Shown here: positions 17,894 to 26,958 of the stretch, piece after piece
Position numbering within the stretch: the stretch's first letter is position 1
How the letters are laid out: every line of letters starts with the position of its first letter
Source: JAZNQN01 sp045590195
Lineage (GTDB): Bacteria > Bacillota > Clostridia > UMGS1883 > UMGS1540
DNA length: 64,000 nucleotides
NCBI GenBank assembly: GCA_045590195.1
Contig: JAZNQN010000044.1
Location: 124,001-188,000 of the forward strand
Direction of reading: 5' to 3'
The notes under the pieces: generated by a model
What the model saw: only the letters and a program-made list of their open reading frames with translations
What the model was told of the DNA's origin: nothing
The model's database searches: none
Translations under genes and position numbers: made by a program

Positions 17894-18985
17894 TCAACCT
17901 TTCAGGCTTAAAATTTCTCTTTCCTGCAGAAAATCAATTTTCCACGGATTTAGCGCAACATTTGCAGCTTTTATTGTTTTTTCTGCAAAACGGGCTGCCT
18001 CTTCATCTGTTACCGGTGTTTCGGGCAGATTAAGTTTTTCAAAAAGATTTTTGAAACCTTCGTAATCTTTACAGCCAAGTGCCTCGAAAATATCTTTGCA
18101 ATCCTCGGGTACATTTTCGTTTGCAAATCTCATATAAGGAATTAAAAGTTTTCCGTTTGCAAGGCCGTGAGGCATATCTTTATAATAAGTTAAAGCATAG
18201 CCCATAGAGTGAACAACAATTGTTCCTGTTTGTGCTATTGCAACGCCGCCAAGCATAGCAGCGTGCAAAAGTGCCTCCCTGTCTTCATCGGGAATTGGGA
18301 AAAGATTTGTTTTTTCAATGTGTTTGCCCAAAATTTCAAGGCCTTTAAGAGAAATCGCACGGCTATCTGCTGTGCATTTTTTGCTTAAAATACCTTCTAT
18401 AAAGTGGCTCATTGTATCAAGAGCGGTATTTTTAGCAATACTTTCAGGCAAATCTTTAGTATATCTTGCATCTAAAAAGGCAAGGGCAGGAAACATCCAG
18501 TCGCCTTTGGCTGTAACTTTTGTTTCTTTTTCGGGCACTGTTAAAACGCTGTACTGAGTAGCCTCGCTTCCGGTTCCTGCTGTTGTTGGAATTGCCACAA
18601 ACGGAAGAGGACTATTTTCGGGCTCGTCATAAATTTCCATAGGCTCAATATCGTTTGCAGCATAAAGAGCAGCCGCTTTACCAAGGTCGAGTGGCGAGCC
18701 GCCGCCTATTCCCACAACGAAATCGGCTTTGAATTCTTTCGCAAGCTGACCAGCCTCGAAAGCATTGGCAACTGTCGGGTTATTCTGCACATTGTCATAA
18801 ACAACATAGCAGATTGAAAGCCCGTCTAAAACGTCCTGCACATCGTAAAGTGCACCGCTTTTTGCACCTGATGTTTTACCCGTTACAATAAGCGCCCTTT
18901 TTCCAAGGCGGGAAAGTTCCTCGCCGTTATCAAATATACATCCTCTGCCTTCAAAAATTTTAGTAGGCATATAAAATCTTTCCAT
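17894..18985 (-). CDS. Iron-containing alcohol dehydrogenase
   Basis: 363 residues of the group III (iron-dependent) alcohol dehydrogenase family, NAD(P)H-dependent oxidoreductases of alcohols or aldehydes. The nucleotide-binding GGGSPLDLGKAAAL is near residue 92, TTAGTGSEATQYS near 132, and metal-ligand histidines are in DTMSHFIEG and in the HSMGYALTYYKDMPHGLANG stretch near residue 240. Butanol, lactaldehyde or glycerol-type substrates are all possible. It starts with a GGAGG binding site and follows pncB by 14 nt. Confidence 0.9.
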   Translation of the reverse strand: MERFYMPTKIFEGRGCIFDNGEELSRLGKRALIVTGKTSGAKSGALYDVQDVLDGLSICYVVYDNVQNNPTVANAFEAGQLAKEFKADFVVGIGGGSPLDLGKAAALYAANDIEPMEIYDEPENSPLPFVAIPTTAGTGSEATQYSVLTVPEKETKVTAKGDWMFPALAFLDARYTKDLPESIAKNTALDTMSHFIEGILSKKCTADSRAISLKGLEILGKHIEKTNLFPIPDEDREALLHAAMLGGVAIAQTGTIVVHSMGYALTYYKDMPHGLANGKLLIPYMRFANENVPEDCKDIFEALGCKDYEGFKNLFEKLNLPETPVTDEEAARFAEKTIKAANVALNPWKIDFLQEREILSLKG

Positions 18986-18999
18986 TTTTCCTCCAAAAA

Positions 19000-20448
19000 C
19001 TACTTAGAATGCTTTTTAAGTAAATCGTGTTTAATGTTCCAAAGCTTTTCTGTCATATCAACATAATATTTATGGGGATTTTCAAAACGCTGAACTTCAT
19101 CCCAAATTCTGCCAAGCTCCTCTTTGCAACGTTTCTGAATTTCTTTAAGGCTTGGCTCTTTATAAACAAGTTTACCCTTATCAAAAATTTTAACAAGAAG
19201 TTTTTCAGCTTTGAAATCGGTAATTTTCTTTCTTTTCCATGTGTGATCAGGGTCGAAAAGTTCAAAAGGCTCGTCCTCGGAAATTTCTTCATCGAAAAGT
19301 GCCAGAACATCGGCAATAGCCTTATTACTGTCTTTCTCAAAAAGCCTGTAAACCTGCTTAAAGCAAGGGTTTGTAATCTTTTCAACGTTTTCTGAAACTT
19401 TGATTTTAGGAATAGCTTCCCCATCTTTCCAGACCTGAGTAAGCTTATAAACGCCACCAAAAACAGGCTCAGATTTAGAGGTAATAAGCCTTTCGCCTAC
19501 ACCAAAGGAATCGATGCAGGCACCCTGAGCCAAAGTTCCCCTTATGATATACTCATCAAGCGAGTTGGAAACACAGATTTTTGTGTTTTCCATTCCTTCG
19601 CTATCAAGTTTAGCTCTTATTTTTTTAGTGAGATATGTAATATCGCCACTGTCAATTCTAATACCTTTAAGGCTTTTGCCCATTGGCTGCAACACTTCTT
19701 TATGAACTCTTATTGCGTTTGGCAAACCTGATTTCAAAACATTATAGGTATCGATAAGAAGGGTACAATCATCGGGATAAGAAAGCGCATAGGCCTTAAA
19801 TGCTTCAAACTCGTTATCGAAAAGCTGAACCCAGCTATGAGCCATTGTTCCCATAGCGGGAAAATCGAACATTTTTTCAGAAATTGTACAGGATGAGCCT
19901 GCGCAACCGCCAACAAATGCCGCACGTGAGCCATTTATAGCGCCGCTTGGTCCCTGAGCTCTTCTTGCACCAAATTCCATAACAGGTCTGCCCTTAGCCG
20001 CACGTACAATTCGGCTTGCTTTTGTTGCAATAAGCGACTGATGGTTTATTGAAAGCAAAAGCATAGTTTCAATAAGCTGAGCCTGTACAACAGGCCCTAC
20101 AACAGTTACAATAGGCTCGCCAGGGAAAATTGGAACGCCTTCTTCAATTGCGTAAACATCACAACAAAACTCGAAGTTTTCGAGATAGTTTAAAAACTTT
20201 TCTGAAAAAATATTTTTGTTTCTCAGATACTCAATATCCTCTTTTGAGAAAGAAAGATTTTTAAGGTAATCGATGAGCTGTGAAAGACCTGCAGAAATAG
20301 CATATCCGCCGCCATCGGGAACCTTTCTGAAAAACATATCAAAACAAGCGGTTACCTCTTCCATTTTATTGTCAAAATAGCCGTTTGCCATGGTAAACTC
20401 GTAAAAGTCTGCCAGCATTGTAAGATTATCAGAATTTCTAATGTCCAT
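19000..20448 (-). CDS. pncB: Nicotinate phosphoribosyltransferase PncB
   Basis: 482 residues, typical of the bacterial enzyme that makes nicotinate mononucleotide from nicotinate and PRPP in NAD salvage. Landmarks are LTMLADFYEFTMANGYF at the N-terminus, EFGARRAQGPSGA near residue 156, and GTMAHSWVQLF near residue 200, which contains the histidine phosphorylated during ATP-assisted turnover. The ribosome binding site is AAGGAG. NAD salvage recurs in the window with pnuC at 47 kb. Confidence 0.94.
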   Translation of the reverse strand: MDIRNSDNLTMLADFYEFTMANGYFDNKMEEVTACFDMFFRKVPDGGGYAISAGLSQLIDYLKNLSFSKEDIEYLRNKNIFSEKFLNYLENFEFCCDVYAIEEGVPIFPGEPIVTVVGPVVQAQLIETMLLLSINHQSLIATKASRIVRAAKGRPVMEFGARRAQGPSGAINGSRAAFVGGCAGSSCTISEKMFDFPAMGTMAHSWVQLFDNEFEAFKAYALSYPDDCTLLIDTYNVLKSGLPNAIRVHKEVLQPMGKSLKGIRIDSGDITYLTKKIRAKLDSEGMENTKICVSNSLDEYIIRGTLAQGACIDSFGVGERLITSKSEPVFGGVYKLTQVWKDGEAIPKIKVSENVEKITNPCFKQVYRLFEKDSNKAIADVLALFDEEISEDEPFELFDPDHTWKRKKITDFKAEKLLVKIFDKGKLVYKEPSLKEIQKRCKEELGRIWDEVQRFENPHKYYVDMTEKLWNIKHDLLKKHSK

Positions 20449-20458
20449 TTTTTACTCC

Positions 20459-20731
20459 TTACTGAACATACGAAAGAGCATCATTCAGCCAGTATTCAGC
20501 AATATCCATTGCCGCATACATTCCTTCTCTTTCTGCTTTTTTAATCATTTTTCCGCTACCGTTATTTTCCTGAAGAATAATTGAAATATTCTTTGATATT
20601 TCAAGGTCCTGAACTTTTTCGCTTGAGTTTACTCGGAGCAAGATTATATACGGGTCTTCAGGGTTTCCGTAATAAATCATATCTCCTCTTCTAACCAAAG
20701 GTTTATCTTTGTATTTTAAAATCTCAGCCAT
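20459..20731 (-). CDS. Small conserved hypothetical protein
   Basis: 90 residues, starting with a GAAAGGAAGG binding site and lying 10 nt upstream of pncB. It begins AEILKYKDKPLVRRGDMIYYG and has no signal peptide or membrane segment. The PYIILLRVNSS and SIILQENNG strands suggest a small beta-rich cytoplasmic domain. I recognise the look of a clostridial conserved hypothetical but cannot assign a function. Its position suggests co-expression with pncB. Confidence 0.75.
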   Translation of the reverse strand: MAEILKYKDKPLVRRGDMIYYGNPEDPYIILLRVNSSEKVQDLEISKNISIILQENNGSGKMIKKAEREGMYAAMDIAEYWLNDALSYVQ

Positions 20732-20746
20732 AATTTCCTTCCTTTC

Positions 20747-21142
20747 TTATTCACCGTAACCAACCATTAAGGTAAGCTCATATTTTTCGCCATCGCTGAT
20801 TTCGATACTGCTTATACCCAGCTGAATGCTTTCGCCGCCTTTGGTAATGCACCACCACTCCTCGTTATCGGAATCGGCTTTTATACCTGCCACTTCTGTT
20901 ATAAAAAGGCCATACTGTCCCTCTTCGCCTTTTATAATTCCTTCATTCAAAAGTGCATCGCCAAGGTATTTACAATCGGTTTCAATATCATAAAGTTGCG
21001 AATTCTCATTTGCAACAACTGTTATCTGAATGTTTTTCATATCGCTTTTTTCGCTGTTACCGCCAAAAAACGAAAGAGCTACACCTGCCAAAATCAAAAG
21101 CACTGCCAGAAAAAGTGAAACGCTTAAAACCTTCTTTTTCAT
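20747..21142 (-). CDS. Secreted or anchored DUF4430-type protein
   Basis: 131 residues with a basic N-terminus and one hydrophobic segment at about 5-26, which may be an uncleaved anchor or signal peptide. The rest matches the DUF4430 pattern: a LGDALLNEGII helix, then GLFITEVAGIKAD, then the EEWWCITKGGESIQLGISSIEI turn. DUF4430 occurs in the C-terminal domain of cobalamin-binding and other surface proteins; on its own its ligand is unknown. The start ATG overlaps the mtlD stop as ATGA. Confidence 0.75.
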   Translation of the reverse strand: MKKKVLSVSLFLAVLLILAGVALSFFGGNSEKSDMKNIQITVVANENSQLYDIETDCKYLGDALLNEGIIKGEEGQYGLFITEVAGIKADSDNEEWWCITKGGESIQLGISSIEISDGEKYELTLMVGYGE

Positions 21143-22311
21143 GCTTTCAGCTCCTTGGTAAATTTAACTTTAAAGTCTTCCAGAGAAGTATTTTTAAGTT
21201 CGTTTGAAATTGCTTTGATTTCGTTTATTTCTTCATCAGAAAGTTCGCTTACAGTTTTTAAAAGCTCATCAATTTCCATACCTGTATCCTGGCCCGGGAA
21301 TGACAAAGCTGCGGCAATTCCTACTTTTATGTAATCGCAGGAAAGGCCCTGTTCTTTGCACATATTATATGCACCTACAAGGCGGTCGCGTTTTGCAAGC
21401 TTTCTTTTTATATCATTACCAACCCTTGCAACTGTATCGCCAAGCTGACGGTTTGCAAAGCGCTGAAGCAAATCGAGAACATGGTCGTAAATTTCATCAA
21501 TAGAAACGCCGTGGCGTTTTGAAAGAGCAATTGCTGACTGAGTCATCGCTTTTGAAACAAGAAGATGAATGTATGGGTTTTCAATTGCCTGCCAGATATA
21601 TTCATATCCGCAAAGGCTGCCAAGATATGCACACATAGCGTGGCCCATATTGTGAATAAAAAGTTTTCTTTCGATGTAATATTCAAATGGTGTATACCAA
21701 ACTGCATTCTTAATTGCAGGCAAATCGCCTTTTACTGCATTTGAATCGAGAGGAAGCTTATTATAAGCTTCAACACAAACTCTAAGTGGGTTATCGCCCT
21801 GCATTTGGGGTGTCTGAACAGGAACCATTCTGCCGATAGAAGCTTCAACAAAGCCAACAAGCTCTGAAAGTTTTTCCTTTTCATCATCGTTCATTTCGTT
21901 TTCAATAAGACCTTTAAGGTATGCATCGGCACCAATAAGGTTTTCGCAAATAATAATATTAAGCGGTGTCATATTGCCCTGCTGCCATCTTTTCTTAAGG
22001 CCAAGAGCAATTGGAGCGGCAATAAATTTAAGAACATTTACGCCAACTGCTGTTGCCATAATGTCAGCCTGTGCAATTGCTGTTGCTACGATTTCAGGGT
22101 CTCTGCCATCGATACCATACACATTTTTAACAATTTCTTCGCGGCTTTCACTGCCAAGCAAAATATTTACAGGATACTGTTTCTGCTCGCAAAGCTGATT
22201 TACAACTTTTTCGTTAACATCAACAAATCCAACCTCATAACCGGAAAGGGACAAAAGCTGCCCTATAAAGCCCCTTCCGATATTTCCTGCTCCGTACATT
22301 ACTGCTTTCAT
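21139..22311 (-). CDS. mtlD: Mannitol-1-phosphate 5-dehydrogenase MtlD
   Basis: 390 residues of the long-chain polyol dehydrogenase family, converting mannitol-1-phosphate to fructose-6-phosphate with NAD. The dinucleotide site YGAGNIGRGFIGQLL is at residue 6. The catalytic region is KLFIHNMGHAMCAYLG near residue 215, with the lysine and histidine used by this family. No mannitol PTS genes are adjacent, so it could also serve mannitol synthesis or a related hexitol. Its stop overlaps the next gene by 4 nt. Confidence 0.9.
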   Translation of the reverse strand: MKAVMYGAGNIGRGFIGQLLSLSGYEVGFVDVNEKVVNQLCEQKQYPVNILLGSESREEIVKNVYGIDGRDPEIVATAIAQADIMATAVGVNVLKFIAAPIALGLKKRWQQGNMTPLNIIICENLIGADAYLKGLIENEMNDDEKEKLSELVGFVEASIGRMVPVQTPQMQGDNPLRVCVEAYNKLPLDSNAVKGDLPAIKNAVWYTPFEYYIERKLFIHNMGHAMCAYLGSLCGYEYIWQAIENPYIHLLVSKAMTQSAIALSKRHGVSIDEIYDHVLDLLQRFANRQLGDTVARVGNDIKRKLAKRDRLVGAYNMCKEQGLSCDYIKVGIAAALSFPGQDTGMEIDELLKTVSELSDEEINEIKAISNELKNTSLEDFKVKFTKELKA

Positions 22312-22331
22312 TTTTTCTCTCGCCTTTCTTT

Positions 22332-23999
22332 TTATATTTCCATAACAATTGGTAAAATCATTGGTTTTCTTTTGGTTTCTTCATAAATAAAGTCGGAAAG
22401 CCTGTTTCTTACGTTACTTTTAAAGTAAGTGAAATCGTTTCCGTGTTTATGACGGGCGCTTTCAACTGCATCGAAAACAACATCTCTTATTTCTTCCATA
22501 AGGTCGCCCGATTCTTTTACATAAACAAAACCACGGGATATAACCTCAGGCCCTGACAAAATGTTTCCGCTGCCGTCAACCCCGACTACCACAACAATAA
22601 TTCCATCCTCGCCAAGGTGTTTTCTGTCACGAAGTACAACGTTACCAACATCACCAACACCATATCCGTCAACCAAAACCCTGCCGGCACATACTTTGTC
22701 GCCGATTTTTGCGGTTTTTTCGTCAATTTCAAGAGTGTCGCCTATATCCATAATAAATATATTTTTCTCTTTTACGCCAACCGCCTGAGCAAGTTGCTTA
22801 TGCTTTACAAGGTGCCTGTGTTCGCCGTGAACAGGCATAAAATATTTTGGCTTTATAAGGCTTAAAATTATTTTAAGTTCCTCGCTGCACGCGTGGCCTG
22901 AAACGTGAACTTCGGAAAGTGATTCGTAAATTACATCTACGCCTTTTTTGAAAAGTTCATTTATAAGGTTTGAAACCGATTTTTCATTTCCCGGAATAGG
23001 GCTTGATGAAAAAATAACAAGGTCGCCTATTCCAAGCTCAATTTTCTTATGGTCGGAAAAAGCCATTCTTGTAAGGGCACTCATAGCCTCGCCCTGGCTT
23101 CCTGTTGTGATAATAACAAGCTGATTTGGCTTATATCTGTTAATTGTGTCAAGATCAATTATCGTATTTTCCGGAACATGAAGATATCCAAGTTTCATTG
23201 CAACATCAATTACATTTAGCATACTTCTGCCGGAAACGGCAATTTTTCTCTTGTATTTTACTGCAGCATTTATAATCTGCTGCACTCTGTGAATGTTTGA
23301 AGAAAAGGTTGCTACTATAATTCGCTTCGACTGAGAATTTCTGAAAATATCGTCAAACCTTTCTCCAACACTGCTCTCAGACATGGTAAAACCACGTCTT
23401 TCAACATTTGTACTGTCGCTCATTAAAAGCAAAACTCCACGCTTGCCAATTTCGCCAAAGCGGGCAAGGTCGATCATTTCGCTTTCAATGGGAGTTGTAT
23501 CAATTTTGAAGTCGCCTGTGTGAACAATTGTTCCCTGCGGAGTTGTTATGGCAAGGCCAACAGAATCTGCAATAGAATGATTAACCCTTACAAATTCTAC
23601 CTTAAAGCTTGAACCAAGTTTTATCTGGCTTCCTGCTTTTATGGTTTTAAGGGTACTCTCGCCAAGTACTCCGTGCTCGCTGAGTTTAAGCTCAACAAGC
23701 CCAAGCGTTAAACGTGTTCCGTAAACGGGAACCTGTAAATTCTTCAGTATATATGGCAGAGCACCGATATGGTCTTCGTGGCCATGGGTTAGCACAATAC
23801 CCCTCACCTTGTCTGCATTTTTTACAAGGTAAGATGCATCGGGGATAACTATATCCACCCCTAAAAGCTCTCCGTCAGGGAAAGCAAGGCCGCAGTCAAT
23901 CACAATAATATCGTTTCCATATTCGATAACTGTCATATTCTTCCCAATCTCGTTAAGACCGCCGAGTGGGATAATTTTCAATTTTGGTTTTTTTGGCAC
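22332..23999 (-). CDS. rnj: Ribonuclease J
   Basis: 555 residues from the GTG at 23999, the normal RNase J length; AGGAGG lies 7 nt upstream in an open frame that runs further up. RNase J is a zinc-dependent 5'-exo- and endoribonuclease for mRNA decay and rRNA maturation in Firmicutes. The metallo-beta-lactamase signature LTHGHEDHIGALPYI is near residue 71, the beta-CASP region follows, and SGHACSEELK and PVHGEHRHL motifs lie near 365-390. It is transcribed from a consensus promoter divergent from the regulator at 24.3 kb. Confidence 0.96.
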   Translation of the reverse strand: MPKKPKLKIIPLGGLNEIGKNMTVIEYGNDIIVIDCGLAFPDGELLGVDIVIPDASYLVKNADKVRGIVLTHGHEDHIGALPYILKNLQVPVYGTRLTLGLVELKLSEHGVLGESTLKTIKAGSQIKLGSSFKVEFVRVNHSIADSVGLAITTPQGTIVHTGDFKIDTTPIESEMIDLARFGEIGKRGVLLLMSDSTNVERRGFTMSESSVGERFDDIFRNSQSKRIIVATFSSNIHRVQQIINAAVKYKRKIAVSGRSMLNVIDVAMKLGYLHVPENTIIDLDTINRYKPNQLVIITTGSQGEAMSALTRMAFSDHKKIELGIGDLVIFSSSPIPGNEKSVSNLINELFKKGVDVIYESLSEVHVSGHACSEELKIILSLIKPKYFMPVHGEHRHLVKHKQLAQAVGVKEKNIFIMDIGDTLEIDEKTAKIGDKVCAGRVLVDGYGVGDVGNVVLRDRKHLGEDGIIVVVVGVDGSGNILSGPEVISRGFVYVKESGDLMEEIRDVVFDAVESARHKHGNDFTYFKSNVRNRLSDFIYEETKRKPMILPIVMEI

Positions 24000-24075
24000 T
24001 AAATATCCTCCTGATTTTTTCGGGCCGCCCTTGCCGCAGGCGGCTTTATATTTCTCGTACACAATATTACAGATT

Positions 24076-24104
24076 ATTATAACATTATAAATAATATTTG
24101 TCAA
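24076..24104 (-). promoter_or_regulatory. Consensus promoter for rnj
   Basis: Minus strand TTGACA, 17-nt spacer, TATAAT: a perfect match to the vegetative promoter consensus, about 75 nt upstream of the rnj GTG. Confidence 0.85.
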
Positions 24105-24209
24105 ATGATAATAATATATCCGGCTTAATTATTTTTTTATTTTTTCTCCTTCTTTTTTTAAAATATTACAAAATTATTTTAAAATTTTGTTAAAAATTTA
24201 TATTTTTCC

Positions 24210-24238
24210 TTGCAAAAAAGCGAAAAAAAGGTTATTAT
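24210..24238 (+). promoter_or_regulatory. Promoter for the CdaR-type regulator and ftsEX run
   Basis: TTGCAA, 17-nt spacer, TATTAT, about 40 nt upstream of the TTG start. It is divergent from the rnj promoter within a 280-nt gap. Confidence 0.7.
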
Positions 24239-24278
24239 ATATATTAGGTAATTTTATTTTCTAAAAGGAGTGTTAAAA

Positions 24279-25358
24279 TTGACCAATAAGATTATAGGAT
24301 CTACTATTTCAAAACTTTGTGATACCTTAGGCTGCAAAGTTGGCGTTATTGACGATGTTTCGGTAATTCCTTTTTCCAATATTCCCGAAATTCAATCTAA
24401 TATAAGCCTTATCAGCGAAGAGGCAAAAGAGAAAGCTCTTCCATTTAAAATGTTCGGTTACACTTTTTGTTGCCCTGCGGCAAATCCCGGAATTGATTAT
24501 ATTTATTTTGCAGAAGGTACCGATGATGCTGCAATGAAAAATCTTGACATTCTTATGATAAGCATCAACGGCATTAAAAAAATTCACGACGAAAAGTTTG
24601 ACAAGTTCAATTTTATGAAAAATGTTGTTCTTGACAATATTCTTACAGGCGACCTTGTGACAAAAGCTAAAGATCTCCGCATAAGCTACGAGCAGCAGAG
24701 AATTGTTTTTCTTATTAAAACTCTTAACTTTTCCGATGTTTCCATAAGCGAAATTTTAAGCGGAGTTTTTCCGGACAAGCTTCATGATTTTATTGTTAAT
24801 ATCGACGAAAACACTTATGTGCTTGTAAAAGAAATTTCCTCCTATTCAACCGCGCAGTGCCGCGAAATTGCAAAAAGCATTATTTCAACACTCAGCTCTG
24901 AGGCTATGTGTCAGGCAATTGTGGGCATTGGAACTGTTTCGCAGAATATTACAACTTTGGCTAAATCTTATAAAGATGCTTGTGTTGCTCTTGAAGTTGG
25001 CAAAGTTTTTGATACCGACAAGGAAATTGTTTCTTACGACAACTTAGGTATTGCAAGGCTTATTTATCACCTTCCCACAACTCTTTGTGAACTTTTCTTG
25101 TCAGAAGTTTTCAAAAAAGAGTCTATCGATGTTTTAGACCAGGAAACCATCTACACTATTCAAAAGTTTTTTGAAAACAACTTAAATGTTTCCGAAACTT
25201 CACGTCAGCTTTATGTACATAGAAATACGCTGGTATACCGCCTTGACAAAGTTCAGAAACTTACAGGCCTTGACCTTCGTATTTTTGAACACGCAATTAT
25301 ATTTAAGGTTGCAATGATGGTTAGAAAATATCTTACCTCAAATCCGATTAAATTATAA
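24279..25358 (+). CDS. PucR/CdaR-type transcriptional regulator
   Basis: 359 residues from the TTG at 24279; AAAGGAG is 8 nt upstream, while a GTG 9 nt earlier would overlap it. The C-terminal 55 residues form the PucR-family helix-turn-helix (LNVSETSRQLYVHRNTLVYR near 305), and the middle resembles the CdaR GGDEF-like domain. Such proteins respond to small molecules such as sugar acids or purines, but the N-terminal sensor is not diagnostic here. It is 15 nt ahead of ftsE on the same strand, which is a recurrent clostridial arrangement; whether it regulates ftsEX is unknown. Confidence 0.82.
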   Translation: MTNKIIGSTISKLCDTLGCKVGVIDDVSVIPFSNIPEIQSNISLISEEAKEKALPFKMFGYTFCCPAANPGIDYIYFAEGTDDAAMKNLDILMISINGIKKIHDEKFDKFNFMKNVVLDNILTGDLVTKAKDLRISYEQQRIVFLIKTLNFSDVSISEILSGVFPDKLHDFIVNIDENTYVLVKEISSYSTAQCREIAKSIISTLSSEAMCQAIVGIGTVSQNITTLAKSYKDACVALEVGKVFDTDKEIVSYDNLGIARLIYHLPTTLCELFLSEVFKKESIDVLDQETIYTIQKFFENNLNVSETSRQLYVHRNTLVYRLDKVQKLTGLDLRIFEHAIIFKVAMMVRKYLTSNPIKL

Positions 25359-25373
25359 TACAGGAGTAGATTT

Positions 25374-26063
25374 ATGATAGTATTTGACAGTGTAAGCAAA
25401 ATATATGAAGATAACAACACCGTTGCCCTCGACAATGTCAGCTTTAAAGTTGAAAAAGGTGAATTTGTGTTCCTTGTAGGTCACAGCGGTGCAGGTAAAT
25501 CTTCTGTTATAAGAATGCTTCTTTGTGAAGAACGCCCTACAAGCGGAACTGTTATGGTAAACGGCTTTAACATAGGCGAGCTTGAAAGACGTGAAATTCC
25601 CGCACTTCGCAGAAGCCTTGGCGTTGTTTTTCAGGATTTCAGACTGCTGCAAAACAGAACTGTTTACGACAACGTTGCTTTTGCAATGAATGTTGTTGGT
25701 GCTCCGCCAAAGCAGATACGCCGCCGCGTTCCCGAGGTTTTAAGCCTTGTTGACCTTTCGCACAAAGCAAAGGCTTACCCTTCACAGCTTTCAGGCGGTG
25801 AACAGCAGCGTGTTTCAATGGCTCGTGCACTTGCTAACAACCCTTCAATTCTTATTGCCGACGAGCCTACCGGTAACCTTGACTTAAAGAGAAGCGACGA
25901 GGTTATGGCTATTTTGGAAAAAATAAATCGCAAGGGCACTACCATTGTTATGGCAACCCATGCTGAAAAAATTGTTAATTCTATGCAAAAGCGCGTTATA
26001 ACCCTTGATATGGGTACCATTTTGCGTGATGAAGAGAAAGGTGGTTACAACATTGGGGTTTAA
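25374..26063 (+). CDS. ftsE: Cell division ATP-binding protein FtsE
   Basis: 229 residues, the ATPase of the FtsEX complex that drives peptidoglycan hydrolysis at the membrane. Walker A is GHSGAGKSS at about 36-44, the ABC signature LSGGEQQRVSMARAL near 138, and Walker B ILIADEPTGNLD near 160. The start has AGGAG upstream. Its end overlaps the ftsX start by 11 nt, so translation is probably coupled. Confidence 0.96.
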   Translation: MIVFDSVSKIYEDNNTVALDNVSFKVEKGEFVFLVGHSGAGKSSVIRMLLCEERPTSGTVMVNGFNIGELERREIPALRRSLGVVFQDFRLLQNRTVYDNVAFAMNVVGAPPKQIRRRVPEVLSLVDLSHKAKAYPSQLSGGEQQRVSMARALANNPSILIADEPTGNLDLKRSDEVMAILEKINRKGTTIVMATHAEKIVNSMQKRVITLDMGTILRDEEKGGYNIGV

Positions 26064-26940
26064 TGGTTTTCGTTATTATTTAAGTGAATCTTTCAAAAGT
26101 ATATGGTATAATAAGCCCATGGCAATAACTTCTGTAATTACCGTAATGGGTTGCCTTTTGCTTTTTGGTTTCTTTATGGTTTTGGGCCTTAACATCAACT
26201 ACATAACACAGCAAGTTGAACAGCAGTGTGAAATGCAGGCATATCTTCCCATGGATGCCACCGCAGAGCAGGAGGCGGCAACCTTAAATGCCGTTAAAGC
26301 CGTACCCGGAATTGGCACAGTTACTTTTGAAACCAGAGAACAGGCTTATGAAAATTACAAAGAAATGCTCGGCGAAAAGGCAATTGTTTTAAAAGACCTT
26401 GACCCTGCCGACTTTTTACCTGCATCATGCAGAATTGTTCCCGACGACATTACTAAAATTCCGGAACTTATTAAACTTGTTGAAAAAATTGAAGGTGTTG
26501 ACGAGGTTGTAACCCCTACCGACACCATTGACAACATTATTTCTGCAACTGCTGCAATCAGAATGGGATGCATAATTTTTACAGTTTTACTTGCAATTAT
26601 TGCGGTGTTTATTATTACAAACACAATTAAACTTGATATTCACGCAAGGCAGAAAGAAATTCACATTATGAAATATGTTGGCGCAACCGACTGGTTTATA
26701 AGATGGCCTTTTATTATTGAAGGTATTATTGTTGGTTTAATTGGCGCTATTATTTCAATTTTTATTTTAAGCGGTGCAGTTTCCGCAGTTATTGAGGCTA
26801 TAACAGCTAATTTCCAGGCATTTAAGCTTTTAACTGCCGCATCTGTTATGCCGATACTTATTGGTGTTCTGGCAATTTTCGGTGCTCTTATCGGCGCACT
26901 TGGCAGCCTTATAGCAATAAGAAAACATTTAAGGGTGTAA
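26053..26940 (+). CDS. ftsX: Cell division protein FtsX
   Basis: 295 residues from the TTG at 26053, preceded by AAAGGTGG at 8 nt; upstream in-frame starts lack a binding site, and this choice matches the usual FtsX length. Four membrane segments are visible: about 22-48, 176-200, 226-247 and 263-285, with an extracytoplasmic loop of about 120 residues between the first two. FtsX passes ATP-driven signals from FtsE to an extracellular hydrolase, and a suitable hydrolase gene follows directly. Confidence 0.94.
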   Translation: MGFNGFRYYLSESFKSIWYNKPMAITSVITVMGCLLLFGFFMVLGLNINYITQQVEQQCEMQAYLPMDATAEQEAATLNAVKAVPGIGTVTFETREQAYENYKEMLGEKAIVLKDLDPADFLPASCRIVPDDITKIPELIKLVEKIEGVDEVVTPTDTIDNIISATAAIRMGCIIFTVLLAIIAVFIITNTIKLDIHARQKEIHIMKYVGATDWFIRWPFIIEGIIVGLIGAIISIFILSGAVSAVIEAITANFQAFKLLTAASVMPILIGVLAIFGALIGALGSLIAIRKHLRV

Positions 26941-26958
26941 CAGAAAGGAGATTTTATT